This document shows, in pieces, positions 1-12,100 of a stretch of DNA of 64,000 nt. Below the pieces are notes generated by a model that saw only the letters and a list, made by a program, of their open reading frames with translations, ran no database searches and was not told where the DNA came from. The position numbers and the translations under genes were made by a program. Position 1 is the first letter of the stretch; every line of letters starts with the position of its first letter. The DNA comes from Prostheceraeus crozeri (lineage: Eukaryota > Platyhelminthes > Polycladida > Euryleptidae), in assembly GCA_907163375.1 (NCBI GenBank), contig CAJQUW010009057.1, positions 62,001-126,000 of the forward strand, in the 5' to 3' direction.

Positions 1-55
1 GCCTTGACCTTTAGTTCTCATTTTCATTTGAAAATATGTCCAATCTTCTTTTCAG

Positions 56-120
56 GACACGGCCCGTTTTCCCATGTGTGGGACAGGCGGGTGGTCCCAG
101 GATTTGGAATTACATATAAG
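56..120 (+). CDS. SAMHD1: SAMHD1-like exon with GHGPFSH motif
   Basis: The exon follows a pyrimidine-rich acceptor ending in ttcag at 55. It starts with the last two bases of a Gly codon and then reads [21 protein letters not shown]. This matches the segment just after the HD catalytic pair in vertebrate SAMHD1 (HDLGHGPFSHMFDGR); the His residues equivalent to H210 and H215 are kept. It ends in AAG followed by GCAAGT, a GC donor. Confidence 0.88.
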
Positions 121-3100
121 GCAAGTACATGAGACTTGTGATGAGATACATATTTTACAGTCAAACATTTTTTGCAGCATGAAAATGCTTCGATCGAAGT
201 AATTGATTGGATGATAAACGAATATGATTTGATGCCGAAGCTAGAAAAGGAAGGATTGAATGAAAATCACATACGCATCATAAAGGAGATCATCTACGGC
301 AAACTACCTAATGAGAAAGAAAAGTTTTATGTGAGTTTTGGGTATTGAGATTGCACTAAAATACGGAATTTGCTGTACTCTCATTTTGTTTTAGAAAGGA
401 AATGAGTTCAAAGGATTTATGTATGACGTAAGTTGACATTTTCTATTAGACCTTTTCGATTAAGTTGCACTTGGTCTTTTTGACTGGGAGAATGAATGTT
501 TTCAGTTGTTGTGGCATTTGCAAGTCCACTAAAGATGTATTGATTATACAAGAATTCAGATTCACCTTCTTCTCTGTTATCATTGACTTCAGTGTTAATG
601 GCGTTGTCTTCATCCGGTTTTTGGACTTGCCAAAGCAACTCATAGCAAAGCGGTCAAAATACTAGATATAATTTTAGACATTCCATGTCAAAAATTATGA
701 CTCTTGGCTAAGTACGTTTCGTTTAATTAGAGAAAACATAGAAAATTTCATTTAAGCCAAAAACTGCATCAATTTGCGTCCCATTGGATTTACATGTGGT
801 TTTCTTTGATCTTGTCTGACAAGAAGAGGAACTCACTAGAACTCGGCAGACGTGCCGATTCATAGTAGGCAGACGATGTACATCATTCTGTGAAAGTCTC
901 ACTTTCGGCCTCGTTCCCTGCAGAAACTCGTTCTGGCTGCCGGACTATATCCTGCACTCCAGATAATCGATCTATCATTGTCTGCACTTGCTATCTCAAT
1001 AAAACACAAGTACACTTATTCAAAGATTTCACAGTGTTCATATGAGAAGAAAAGACATTTGCCGATCAAAGTTCAAAGGAAATTTATTAATAAGAACTTG
1101 GACTTAAAAAGTGCTGGATATTCGAATTTCTTCATGTCAACCTTATGGGATTATAAAAGTGAAGTAACTCACTCACTTCGTCACTCCACGTTTAACGTCT
1201 TCCTTTTACCGTGTTGCGATGGTCGGACGCTGTCGAATTCTGGTCCACCTTAATGGCATTTCTCCAAGCTGTTTGGTCTTGTGGACTGATATTATGAAGA
1301 TTGGCACATCCTCCTTGATGTTATCAAGCCATCTCTGCTTGGGGCGACCTCGCGGGTTCTGTCCAGGAACTTCAAGGGACAAGATCTTCTTTAGCCACCA
1401 GTCCTTATTCATTCGCTGCACGAGACCATAATATCGAAGTCTTCTTGTGCGTATTACGCCTTCGATCTTGCGAATGCCGAGCCTCATGCACAGATCGTCC
1501 ATGGGAACGCGGTTGGCAAGTCGCTTCGAAGAGATCCACCTCACCATTACATTGTCATTACGGATGAAGCGATCTACATCCATGCTGGTGAGCGGCCACG
1601 TTTCGCTGGCTTAGAGCAATATGCTACGGATACGCATGCTGTAAACGTGTCCACGTGTTCTGAAAGGAATACCTTTGTCTGTAACAACGGGGAGAAGCTC
1701 TCGGAAGTTTTTCCAAGCGAAACGCACTCTCATCACAACTCCATCTTTACAACCACCGGACTGTCCAATCATGTCACCAAGATAACAAGAAGCAGGAACA
1801 ACTTCGCACTCTTCATCGTCGACTTTCACATTCGTAGAAGCCGTTTCTGCGAGATTTGTAAGCTCACCTCGACACACTTTGCATTTATATTTGGGATCAT
1901 CTTTAAGTTGTCCACAGATCCCCGAGGACTTGTGATGTACCCAGTGCTTGCAACAGGAACACAAGATGAAATTGCGTCATACACCCTGTCTACATACGCC
2001 GCATGGAAATTTACCGACAGGCCTTGGAACTCTGTCGTTCTGGTTGGTAGTGTGCATGACTTTGGTCTTCCCACATTCACACGAAGACCACGGGATTCGA
2101 GGCCAGCTTTCCATGTGGTGAAACGCGATTCCAAATCCACAAGACTATCTGCAACGATACGCAGATCATCCGCATATAAGATTTCCGATGGGTAACCGTT
2201 ACGAAAATTACGAGATAGTGCCTCCATGATGATAATAAACAGGAGTGACCTGAGAACTGATCCCTGTGGCACTCCCACGGTGACACACAAGAAACGTAGT
2301 CAAGCCGTCAAGCTCAAAACCCCTCTCAGGATCAGCTTCAGCAACGTAAGAGGACTGAGGTCCAATTACAACGACATCAACATCTTCCTGCAAGGTAAGT
2401 CACCAGATCTTCTAGCCCTGTCGGAAACCAGGTTAGATCCCAGTGTGTCATCAAGCGACGTTACTCCTGATGGATGCGTATTTCACCGGATGGATAAAGC
2501 ACCTTGTCATGGTCTTGGAGTCTATGCCAAGACAAGAGAAGACTTCGCAGCTCAGAGGATCCAAGGCATGAGTATCTTGCCTTCATTGCGCCGCTGCAAA
2601 AGACCACTTTTCTTCTATTTTTCCTATACCGCTCTCCATCAACTAATGCGGATATTTTCAATGTTCTTTCTGACAAGATCGATTCTCTTCTACAAGAGTC
2701 TCCCAGCGCTAAAGTTGCCGTTTTTGGTGACTTCAATGTGCACAATGTTGACTGGCTTGTGCAGTCACGCACCACCGATCTCTCCGGTCAGGCAGCCGAG
2801 GATTTCGCTGTCTCTCACAACCTTAGTCAAATTGTCACTTGTCCTACCAGAGTGCCTGACCGAGGTGGGGATGCTGGATATCTCCTTGACCTGTTTCTCA
2901 CCTCAAATCCAACTTGTTTTTCACACAAGCTTACTTCAACCCTCGTCACGTCTGATCACTGTGTTATCACAGTTTCTGGCAAACAAATTTGCTCCACATC
3001 GTCTGCACCTTTCCATAAAACAGTTTATCAATTCTCCAAAGCAGACTGGTGTGGCTTCCGCACTTTTCTTAATCAAGTTCAAGCTGAGAATTTGATTCAG

Positions 3101-6100
3101 AGCGAGAACGTGCACAGTCGGCGCAAGAACTGACAGAGTGTCTTCAGATATGGATGTTGGCCTACTTCCTCACCGTACTTTCCAAATGAAGCCCCACTCA
3201 CAACCTTGGTTTACACCACAATGTGCAGCTGCAACTTGCCAGCGTGACCATTTTTTACATAAGTATAAGCATGACAGTACCGCTGGCAATCTTGAATTGT
3301 ACAAAACCGCACGTAGAAATTGCAAGGAAACCCTACATCAGGCCAAAAGCCGTTACGCTTTGTATGTACGTAAATCCATTGCTACCCAAAAGCTTGGCTG
3401 TAAGGACTTCTGGAGGATTTACAATAGTGTCATCAATAGGAACAAATCCTCCATCCCAGCACTCCGTCATGCCGAAGTCAGTACTTCTATGGCGACAACC
3501 TCAGCAGACAAAGCCGAGCTTCTTTGCAAGGAGTTTGCGAAGAATTCGTCATTAGACGATGGAAGTAGAATTGCACCTCCAATTCCCACGCGCACTGATG
3601 AGACAGCTAGTACTCCGTCAGTCACAGTCCGAAACGTCAAAAAGATAATCGCAGGTCTCGATAGCTCTACGTCTAGTGGACCAGATGGCATCTCGCTTTC
3701 GGTCTTCAAGCATCTCTCACCTGAGCTATCTTCCAAATGCTGGCAAGATTTTTGAAACAGTGATAAGCCAACGTATTGTTAACTTCCTTGAAACTCATAA
3801 CCTTCTATCAGAAGAACAGTACGGCTTCAGGCACTCTCGATCAACAGCAGATCTTCTTTCATATGTCACTGAACATGTGAGTCGTGTCCTTGACAGACAA
3901 GGTGAGACGAGATCAGTAGCCCTATATTTTTCCAAGGCATTCGATAAAGTCTGGCATCAGGGACTCCTTAGGAAGCTAAAGTCCTATGGAGTTGCTGATC
4001 AACCCTACAAACTTCTTGCTTCTTTCCTTAGTGACCGGCAGATGTCTGTCGTCTTAGATGGCCAAAAGTCTTCCACCAAGGTTGTCAATGCAGGAGTTCC
4101 TCAAGGGTCAGTTTTGGGACCCACTCTTTTTCTGCTGTACATCAACGACCTCCCAGACTGCCTAGTGAGTAAATTGGTGATGTATGCAGATGACACGACA
4201 CTCTTCAATTCCAATGAGCGACTTCATTGGCGACTTCATCCTTCAGCGGATATGTGACGTTCTTAATTAAGACTTGCACAGGGTCTTAGAAAGGGGCGCC
4301 AATTGGCTTGTTTCCTTCAATCCTTCAAAAACTGATAACACTCTGCACTTACGACTTAAAGGAGATGATGATGATCATAGCATTAAGATGTCAGATAATA
4401 GGATCAGAGAACAAGATTCCATCTCCTTCCTTGGATTGGCGGTTACGAAAGACTTGTCATGGAAACCGTTCATCCAATCCATTAGCAAGCAGGCAGCTCA
4501 ACGCATTGGTAGTCTCTATCGTGCCAGCAGCTAGCTTCCACCACAGACTGTCTGCTACCTTTACAAGTCCACTATTCGTCCCCTGATGGAGTATTGTTGT
4601 CATCTGTGGGCCGGCACCCCACAAACGCATCTTAACCTCCTTGAACGGGTTGAGAAACGTGTCAGGAATCTCATGGGTGAAAAACTTGCTAGCAAGTTGC
4701 AGCCGCTCTCCGTCAGACGGGATGTTGCTTCACTCAGTCTCTTCTACAGGTACTATTTCGGTAGAAGCAGCTCTGCAGTAAATGAGTGCGTACCCAAACC
4801 TAAGATCTTCTCCAGAAGCACACACAGAGCTAATGCACTCACATGCTATCATGTGAGCTTAGAACGCGCACGTACTGTGAGTCGCTCGAAAAGCTTTTTT
4901 TGTTCGCACGGCACAGCTTTGGAATCAGCTTCCTCAGACCATTTTCCTTGACCAATACAATCTTGATGCTTTCAAGAGGCGTGCGAACAGATTTCTGATG
5001 GGGACAGCTTAATCAGATTAGAAGATCTAATTTTTTTCATTTTATTTATTTAAAATAATACAATTTGTTACTTTTCATTGAGTAACCCTAGCTTCGTTCA
5101 TGGCTCATAGCTGTGCTAGGGGTGAAAATTCAGTAAAAAAAATCAAAACTGTTGCTATGACACCCATTGACGCGAATGTTGGTCGAGTTCATGTACATTG
5201 CTTGGACAATTTGGACAATCCACTCGTCGATGTCAAACCAAACGCATAGCCCACCATAGGACCCTCCTCGGTATCCGGTCGAATGCCTTTTCAAGGTCAA
5301 CGAACATGAAGTGGACGTCTTTTTTCTTTACGAAGCAAATTGATGCCTACTGCTGGCGAGGAGTGCCCCGGGGAGGAGATGGTCATTCCGATACCACCGG
5401 GGTACTAGCACATCCAAGCCAAAGCTATTCACACAGGGTGAACAGCATTGACTGGGGGAGGAAGCAACCCCAATGGTCCCACCCCATACCTTACCTCCGG
5501 CCATCGCTGAGGGGATACAATCTATTTAGTATCTATGAATACAGTCTATGACCACAGCACCACCCGCACATATCATTTCCACAATGGCCCGCAACTTTAC
5601 TATCTTTCATCTTCTTAATTGCACGCTCTACCATATCGTGAGTTATCAGTGGACTTCTCTCAAGGTGGAAGGATCCCTAGAGAATTCCATGTTGAGCAGA
5701 TTTTCAAAATGCACTCTCCAGGCTTCAACCTTGACTTTGTCTGAAAACGCCAAACACCCATCATCACATCTGACGCATTTTTCTCCTACGACGTCAGTGT
5801 TTTCCAAAGGATTGCAAATATATGGTTCTTCATGTCAACCGCATTAAGGTTGGTGAACGTCTCTTCCCGTGCTCTTTTCTTTGCGAAGTAGACCATAGAC
5901 TTGGAAGCACGCTTCGCAGCTTGATAGGCCTCCTTAGCACCGCCCCTCTGCTACTCTTTCCAGAGTCTCCGCTTTCGCTTTACAGCTGCATCAACCTCAT
6001 TATTCCAGCACCATGTCTCCCTGCACTTGATCGGACCCGCTTTCGAATAGCCACATGTTGATTCACTTGCATTCTTTTAAGACGAAACCAAAGTCTCCCA

Positions 6101-9100
6101 GATTTCACTGACTCTGTCACTCACTTCCACAGCTTGATGCTTCTCAGCTACCTGGTTTCCGAAAACCGAGCGGCTCGAAGGCGATTTCAGCTTCTAGATG
6201 CGTAGTGCCGGATTTCTGTTTTTCTTTACCTGTGTTTTGACTGAGATGTTCGTATCACATACAAGGAACTTATGCTGGGAAACACATTGTTCGCTTCCAA
6301 TTACTTTCACGTTCTTCACTAACTTGAGGTCAGATCTTCTTACCAATATGTAGTCGACTTGGGTCGACGTTGCACCTGATTTATATGTGACCAAGCGCGA
6401 GGCAGTTTTCTTAAAGAATGTGTTGGTCCCAGAGAGATTTAAGGCAGCACACAGATCAAGCAATCTTGTACCTTCTACGTTTCTTAATGACTAACAGAAT
6501 AAAATTTGAAATTCACATCAAGAGATATATAAAAGTGATATTTTTTATTTATCTCTTGATGTGAATTTCAAAGTAGTAAATCATCCACTTACTGCCTGAT
6601 GATACCTACGGATAGTAGGAGAAATATATTGCACTAATTAGTAATTATTGATAAATTCTACCAATTTACTTGGCTCTTTCCAATATCTAAAAGTCTTATG
6701 AACTCGTGGACGTAAAACAGGATCCCCCATTATATAACTAAACAGTGTATTACAATATTTTGTAGTGCTTTCTGTCTTTACTGCATTTGACTATAGGTGG
6801 GCATAGGTAACTTACCAACTAATCACATTCTAAATGAAAATTCGCTTCTTTTCTGGATTACCTTGTGTTGAATAATGTTTTACTGTTATTTTACTCATTA
6901 CCGAAGAATGTGATTAAAAGCTTCGTAAACAAATATACGTACCTATCCACAAATTCTACATAATCAAATCCGGTGCGTTGATTTGGCTGTACTATTCAAA
7001 ATCAAATAATTTCTATTTCTAATTTCTGCATAATTATTAGTTTGGCTTCTATGATCTTGTAGCTCACATTAGAATTTCAGTTCTTCAGAAATTTCGCTTC
7101 ATCATTGATTGGAAGCATCACGATTAGGCGTAGGAAAAAGGAGCATGTTAGAGTAGATAATATACAGTGATAATATATAGTCATGCAGCTCAAGGTAATA
7201 ATTTATGCCTACTAGAAAATGGGCCCATCAACTATCTGACTAATTTCACTGGAACACATATAAATGTCAACAGCAGCATGGAAGATTTTCGAGAGGAAGA
7301 CAAAGCGAGTCATTTTTAAAATTTGCTATGTACATGTACATACAGGGTGGATCATATAAAACCGCCGATTATAATTGCTTATAGCCTTTATGCTGCTCTT
7401 CCCAGTTTCTATGAAATTTTTGCACAAGTTACGTGCAAACATGCAATTGACGCTTTTCTGAAGTCACATTTTTGTATGTATGTATCTGTAGTATTCAAAT
7501 GTCACTGTAGTAGTCAAAAACATCATTATTAAATTTTGATGACCAAATTCTTTGTCTTGAAGCATTGAAAAGTTTTCAAGGGTCGGATATTTGTGAAAAA
7601 AGTAATCATTTCTGGGTCAAATCTGCTAAATGGTTGACAATAGTTCTTCCCATAGATATCTACAGTTTTTTAACTTTCCGTTCATGCGAAACCATTATTA
7701 GAGAGCATGGAAAGCAGACTGCATAACATCATCGCTGTTAAATTAATTGAAAATTTCGAAATTGTTGTTTTCTGTAGATATCATCCACAGAAATCAACAA
7801 TACCATAGAAAGTCCTAGAATGGAAATTGCATGAGAATTATGGCACACTCTGGGGGAACTTATTTGGGGCAAGAAGCAAATTTTGCGAACTGGCTTTCTT
7901 GTTTTCTGGTTGGCATTTATATTTATCAGGCCGATTTGCGATCTGGTTTGTTGCCCCTTATCCAAAGATCATGTACACAAAAGCAATAGTGAATTTACAA
8001 AATGCTACACCGACAGGATAACAAAGAAGGAAATCCTTTAAAACGCTCTGTACGTTCATCATTTTGAAATATCGCTCCTATAATCGATCAAGAGTATAAT
8101 CAGACACATAGACAACTTGTAATGTCGATTTACAGAGCATGCATTGCTCCAGCTTGAAATCAGAAACTAAGAAATCTTACAGTATTCATTTTACTTTGAA
8201 GGATTCCCCTGTTCATTCTATTTGAACAATTTTCAAAATCTCTGCATGCATTCGAAAATCAGCTGCCAATATATCATCAAATTATATCACATAAGTCATT
8301 CAATGATTAATTGAAAAGTTCCAGCGACATTTTATTTATCTGAGAAATGATTGTAGGCAAAGAAGATTTTAAGTGTGCTTTTTCTAGAAAAACACAGGTT
8401 TCTTAACCGATTGATCGAGAAATTATCCAATAATTAGAAATTTTATCTGTGAATTCTTGAGATTTTCTTCCAAACAGTACAGCGACCTTTTTCAATATGA
8501 CTCTGTGAACCAAATTTTAATTCGCATTCCAATATTGAAAAATTGGAATATAGTTATCAATGACTGCTACAAATAGCCACAGTATATCAATCCATGGAAG
8601 AGTAGTCTATTTCATATGAAACAATACTACCATCTTACTAAAATTCACTTCATGAAAATCCTGCAATTTGCTGTCAACAACTTCCACAACCAAATTGGCA
8701 AATGGTTTGACTATGATACAATGTTTTAAATCGAATCTGACCTACAAACCATAGATTTTTCCATGTGCCATAATTGTACATTGGCAAGATATCAATCTTC
8801 CATTCTAGTGTGCTATTATCTACTTCCATGATATCATCAGATTTCTAACTTTTAATCGAGAGAAATCCTTCATTTTCATGAAAAGACCATGTCGTTCACG
8901 ACAAGAGAGCGCGCAGAATGCGGTGTGGTTTTATTCAATCCAGAGCATTGTTTTGGTGCAGCGTAAGTTTCGTACCGAATTCTGCAAGGCACGACTCGAT
9001 TCCGTCTTGTGGCATGCGGCGCTGATGAACAGTGGAAGCGTCTTGAATGCACCACATAGTTGAACCAGAATACGGAGGAGTGATGAGGATATCGAAGCAG

Positions 9101-12100
9101 TTCGGGAGCATTTTAGCAAAGATCCCCACACTTCAACTCGTAGAGCATTGTTGGCTCATACGAGGAGTATATTGTTCAGACTCTCTCAGAGGAGGACTTC
9201 GCAAACGGGTTTGACTTTGGAAATGAAGAACTTCGGCGTATTGCAGACGATCCATCGCGCCTGTGTTCGCTTGCATTTTCGAATGAGACGCATTTCTACC
9301 TGAACGGTGCGGTCAATCGCCTCAATCACAGGTACTGGGCTCCGCTCAACCCAAATTGGTTTGTTGAACAAGATCTCCACCCTGAGAAAACAACTGTATG
9401 GGCGGCTATTTGGGGTGAAGGAATAATTGGATCATTCTTCTTTGACAAAACTTTAAATGGCGAGCGCTACTTATGCTGAAGGAGCAATTTTGGTCAGCAG
9501 TGAGGAGACTCGGCCTAGGGGAGAGACTCATTTTCATGCAGGACGGTGCCCCGCCACATTGGAGACGAGGGGTTTGGAAATGCCTGAATGAAAAGTTTCC
9601 TGCCAGGTGGATGGGTCGTGGAGGTCCGATGCGCTGGCCGGCGCGGTCGCCGGATCTGACACCCTGTGACTTTTCCTGTGGAGCTTTATAAAGTACAAAG
9701 TCTACGGTACTCGTACGAGGGACATCACGGAAATGAAGGATCGCATTATGACTGCCGAGATGCGACACAAGACGATGGAAGAATATAATGAATGAATAAT
9801 AATAAAAAGTGTTTATTCAGAACAAAAACGACCCCCAATTAAGAATCGGAGGAGGTCCAAAATGAATTACAAAGTTAGTCCTTAGCTTACATGACAACAC
9901 GACAAAATTCAAAATGAAGCTTGTATTGCATCATTATACATTTTGGCACAAGAGAAAATAAAGCCATTCACTCTACGCTGTGTTCAACACGAGGTAGCAA
10001 CAATCTTTTGTACGACTTGAGTGTGGCGTAATCTAGGTTCTAAGAACATGATCATTACACGAGAGGATATCATTGAACAATTTCAGAGACAATGATCGTC
10101 TGTGAACATCATGATTCAAAATATCACATTTCTCACAGCTTTTCGTATTTTCACCATGAATGATGCGGAAGGTTCGCTTACAAATCAGATTCAATTTATT
10201 ATGAAAAGCACGACCTGGATTTATGTAAAAATATATGATATCAGTGTCGGTTGGAGAAAGTCATAAAACTGACGACCGTCATGTCGAGGTTTATATCTCG
10301 TGAAAAATCTTGTCTTGTTAGATAGAAGATAAGACAGATAAAAAGATAAAAACATAAGACCGCTTTACAATATGGACATACGAAAAGTATTTTTTAGACA
10401 GATGAATGAATAAAGGCCTTTTGAAAGTCACCAAACGGTCAGAGAGTCGAATTTCAGTCGGTAATCTCTTCCACATCTGTGAGGCAACTACAGGAAAGGA
10501 TCTGCCTAATGGACATCAATTGCATGTTTGTGCGTAACTTGTGTGAAAATTTTATTGAATTTGATTAATATCAAAAAAGTTACAATGAATTAGAATCGGC
10601 GGTTTAAAATGGCCCACCCACCTATTCAAAAATTATAATCTAGATTCTCATCTACTGCAAGCCATAATTGCCATATAATATAATATAATTGCCTTTGTAT
10701 TGAATTCTTTGGATTTTGAATATCAAAATTATTGCCATAACGTGCTGTCTTCCTAAGTGAACGGAAAATAATAGAGTAAACTGATTTTTCCTGATGAACT
10801 TAACGTCATAACGAAAAATTAAAATGAAATTTTAAGTTGAATGAATGGAGAACGGAGCAAGCCTGTGATTACTCCTCAAATTCCTCAAATATTTTTTAAA
10901 CTTCTCAAATTCCTCAAATATTGTCAAACTAGGAGAAATTCCTCAAATGTGACACATTTCAGACTAAATGTAATATGATGTATAGTTTTTTGGGCGATGA
11001 CATGTTGAGTTGTCAACTTTCAATCAAAAAGCACAGATAGAATCCTACATGCATCCTGATTGCTAAGCATTAGTCAACCATGAAATATTCCTTGCTCTTG
11101 TTTCACTGCTCTTGCTTTACTTTCTTTTTTTCTGGGAACTACTAAGCTGCCAGAAGTTTAAGTTTGTCCGAAATTAGTTTGCTAAGTAGAGAGGCTGTCT
11201 TAAGTCATTCCCTGTCGAGTTTCTTGGTGCAATACTTTCTTGAGTGCAACACTGCGATCAACGCACAGCAATTTTATTGAACACAACAGGCAATTTTTTA
11301 ATACGGACTTCATAATGTTACGCAGGTCGTAGAATTCTAAAAATGAGATGCTTATGCTTATTCAATAACTTTCATTAATTATCATGACCTCTTTCACAGC
11401 CTTCATTATGTGTTTCTGCGACTATATGGCTGTCAAATGCATGTCTGGACTTCTTAAAGAAATTCTTGATATCGATATTCTATTTTCATTATATGATAAA
11501 ATGCACGCAGCCCAGCTCACATGGATTTCAGTGCTCTTATCAGCTGATCTTTCTGTTTCACTCATTCACTTCCGTTTTATATCCACTGAACATGAACCCA
11601 TCCGAAGGAGTAAAGCGAATGGTCTCTTAATTTAGCGTCTATTTGCCTCCCGATCGCTTGCGTAGGGTGGTTCGAATCCTCTAAGGTTCTGCTATCCCAT
11701 ATGTCTGTTTGCAGCTACGTTTTCGAGAGTAGTCGGCCGACCGACACGCATCCTAGATGAATTATTCACAAGATCGTTTTCACAATTTGCTGAACACAGC
11801 TTGGTGTGAAAGTTATGTACACATTGTTTATCGCTGTATACGGACGAAGATTAATCAAGACATTCAAACCACATATTACTGGGTTGGTAGATTTTCAACC
11901 TGAGTCTACTGGAAAATGTGGATGTCATCATCACTCTGAGGAACTTCATGGGAATACAGATGATCTTCTTTCACACGTTGCCTAGATGAGACTAACAGCT
12001 TTCCTGACAAGCAGGCCGAAAATAATAAAGCATACAAAATAATTGCCATCTGTACTTGATTTCCCAACTAAACTTACGAAAAAATGAATAACCAAGGCCG

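Larger units (their letters stand above)
7343..10622 (+). mobile_element. Mariner/Tc1-type element with TIRs, carrying other inserts
   Basis: The left end starts cagggtggatc directly after TA (7341-7342). The right end, read inverted, starts ggtgggtgggcc and is followed by TA (10623-10624). The inverted arms share aaaccgccgatt and, further in, caagttacg and aaacatgcaattga, so the TIRs run about 110 bp. The internal part carries a transposase remnant (8920-9790), an unrelated 1.05-kb repeat (7785-8832) and a LINE 3' fragment (10318-10503). It has therefore been inactive long enough to collect insertions. Confidence 0.7.

Noticed and set aside
417-665. Overlapping short frames on both strands right after the 33-bp exon
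   Set aside because: They lie in the intron downstream of a good donor and show no conservation with the SAMHD1 family.
1647-2195. A 182-residue plus-strand open frame
   Set aside because: It is the antisense of the LINE A reverse transcriptase and zinc region.
11384-11635. 83-residue frame with hydrophobic segments
   Set aside because: No family resemblance and no supporting context in a long repeat-rich intron.
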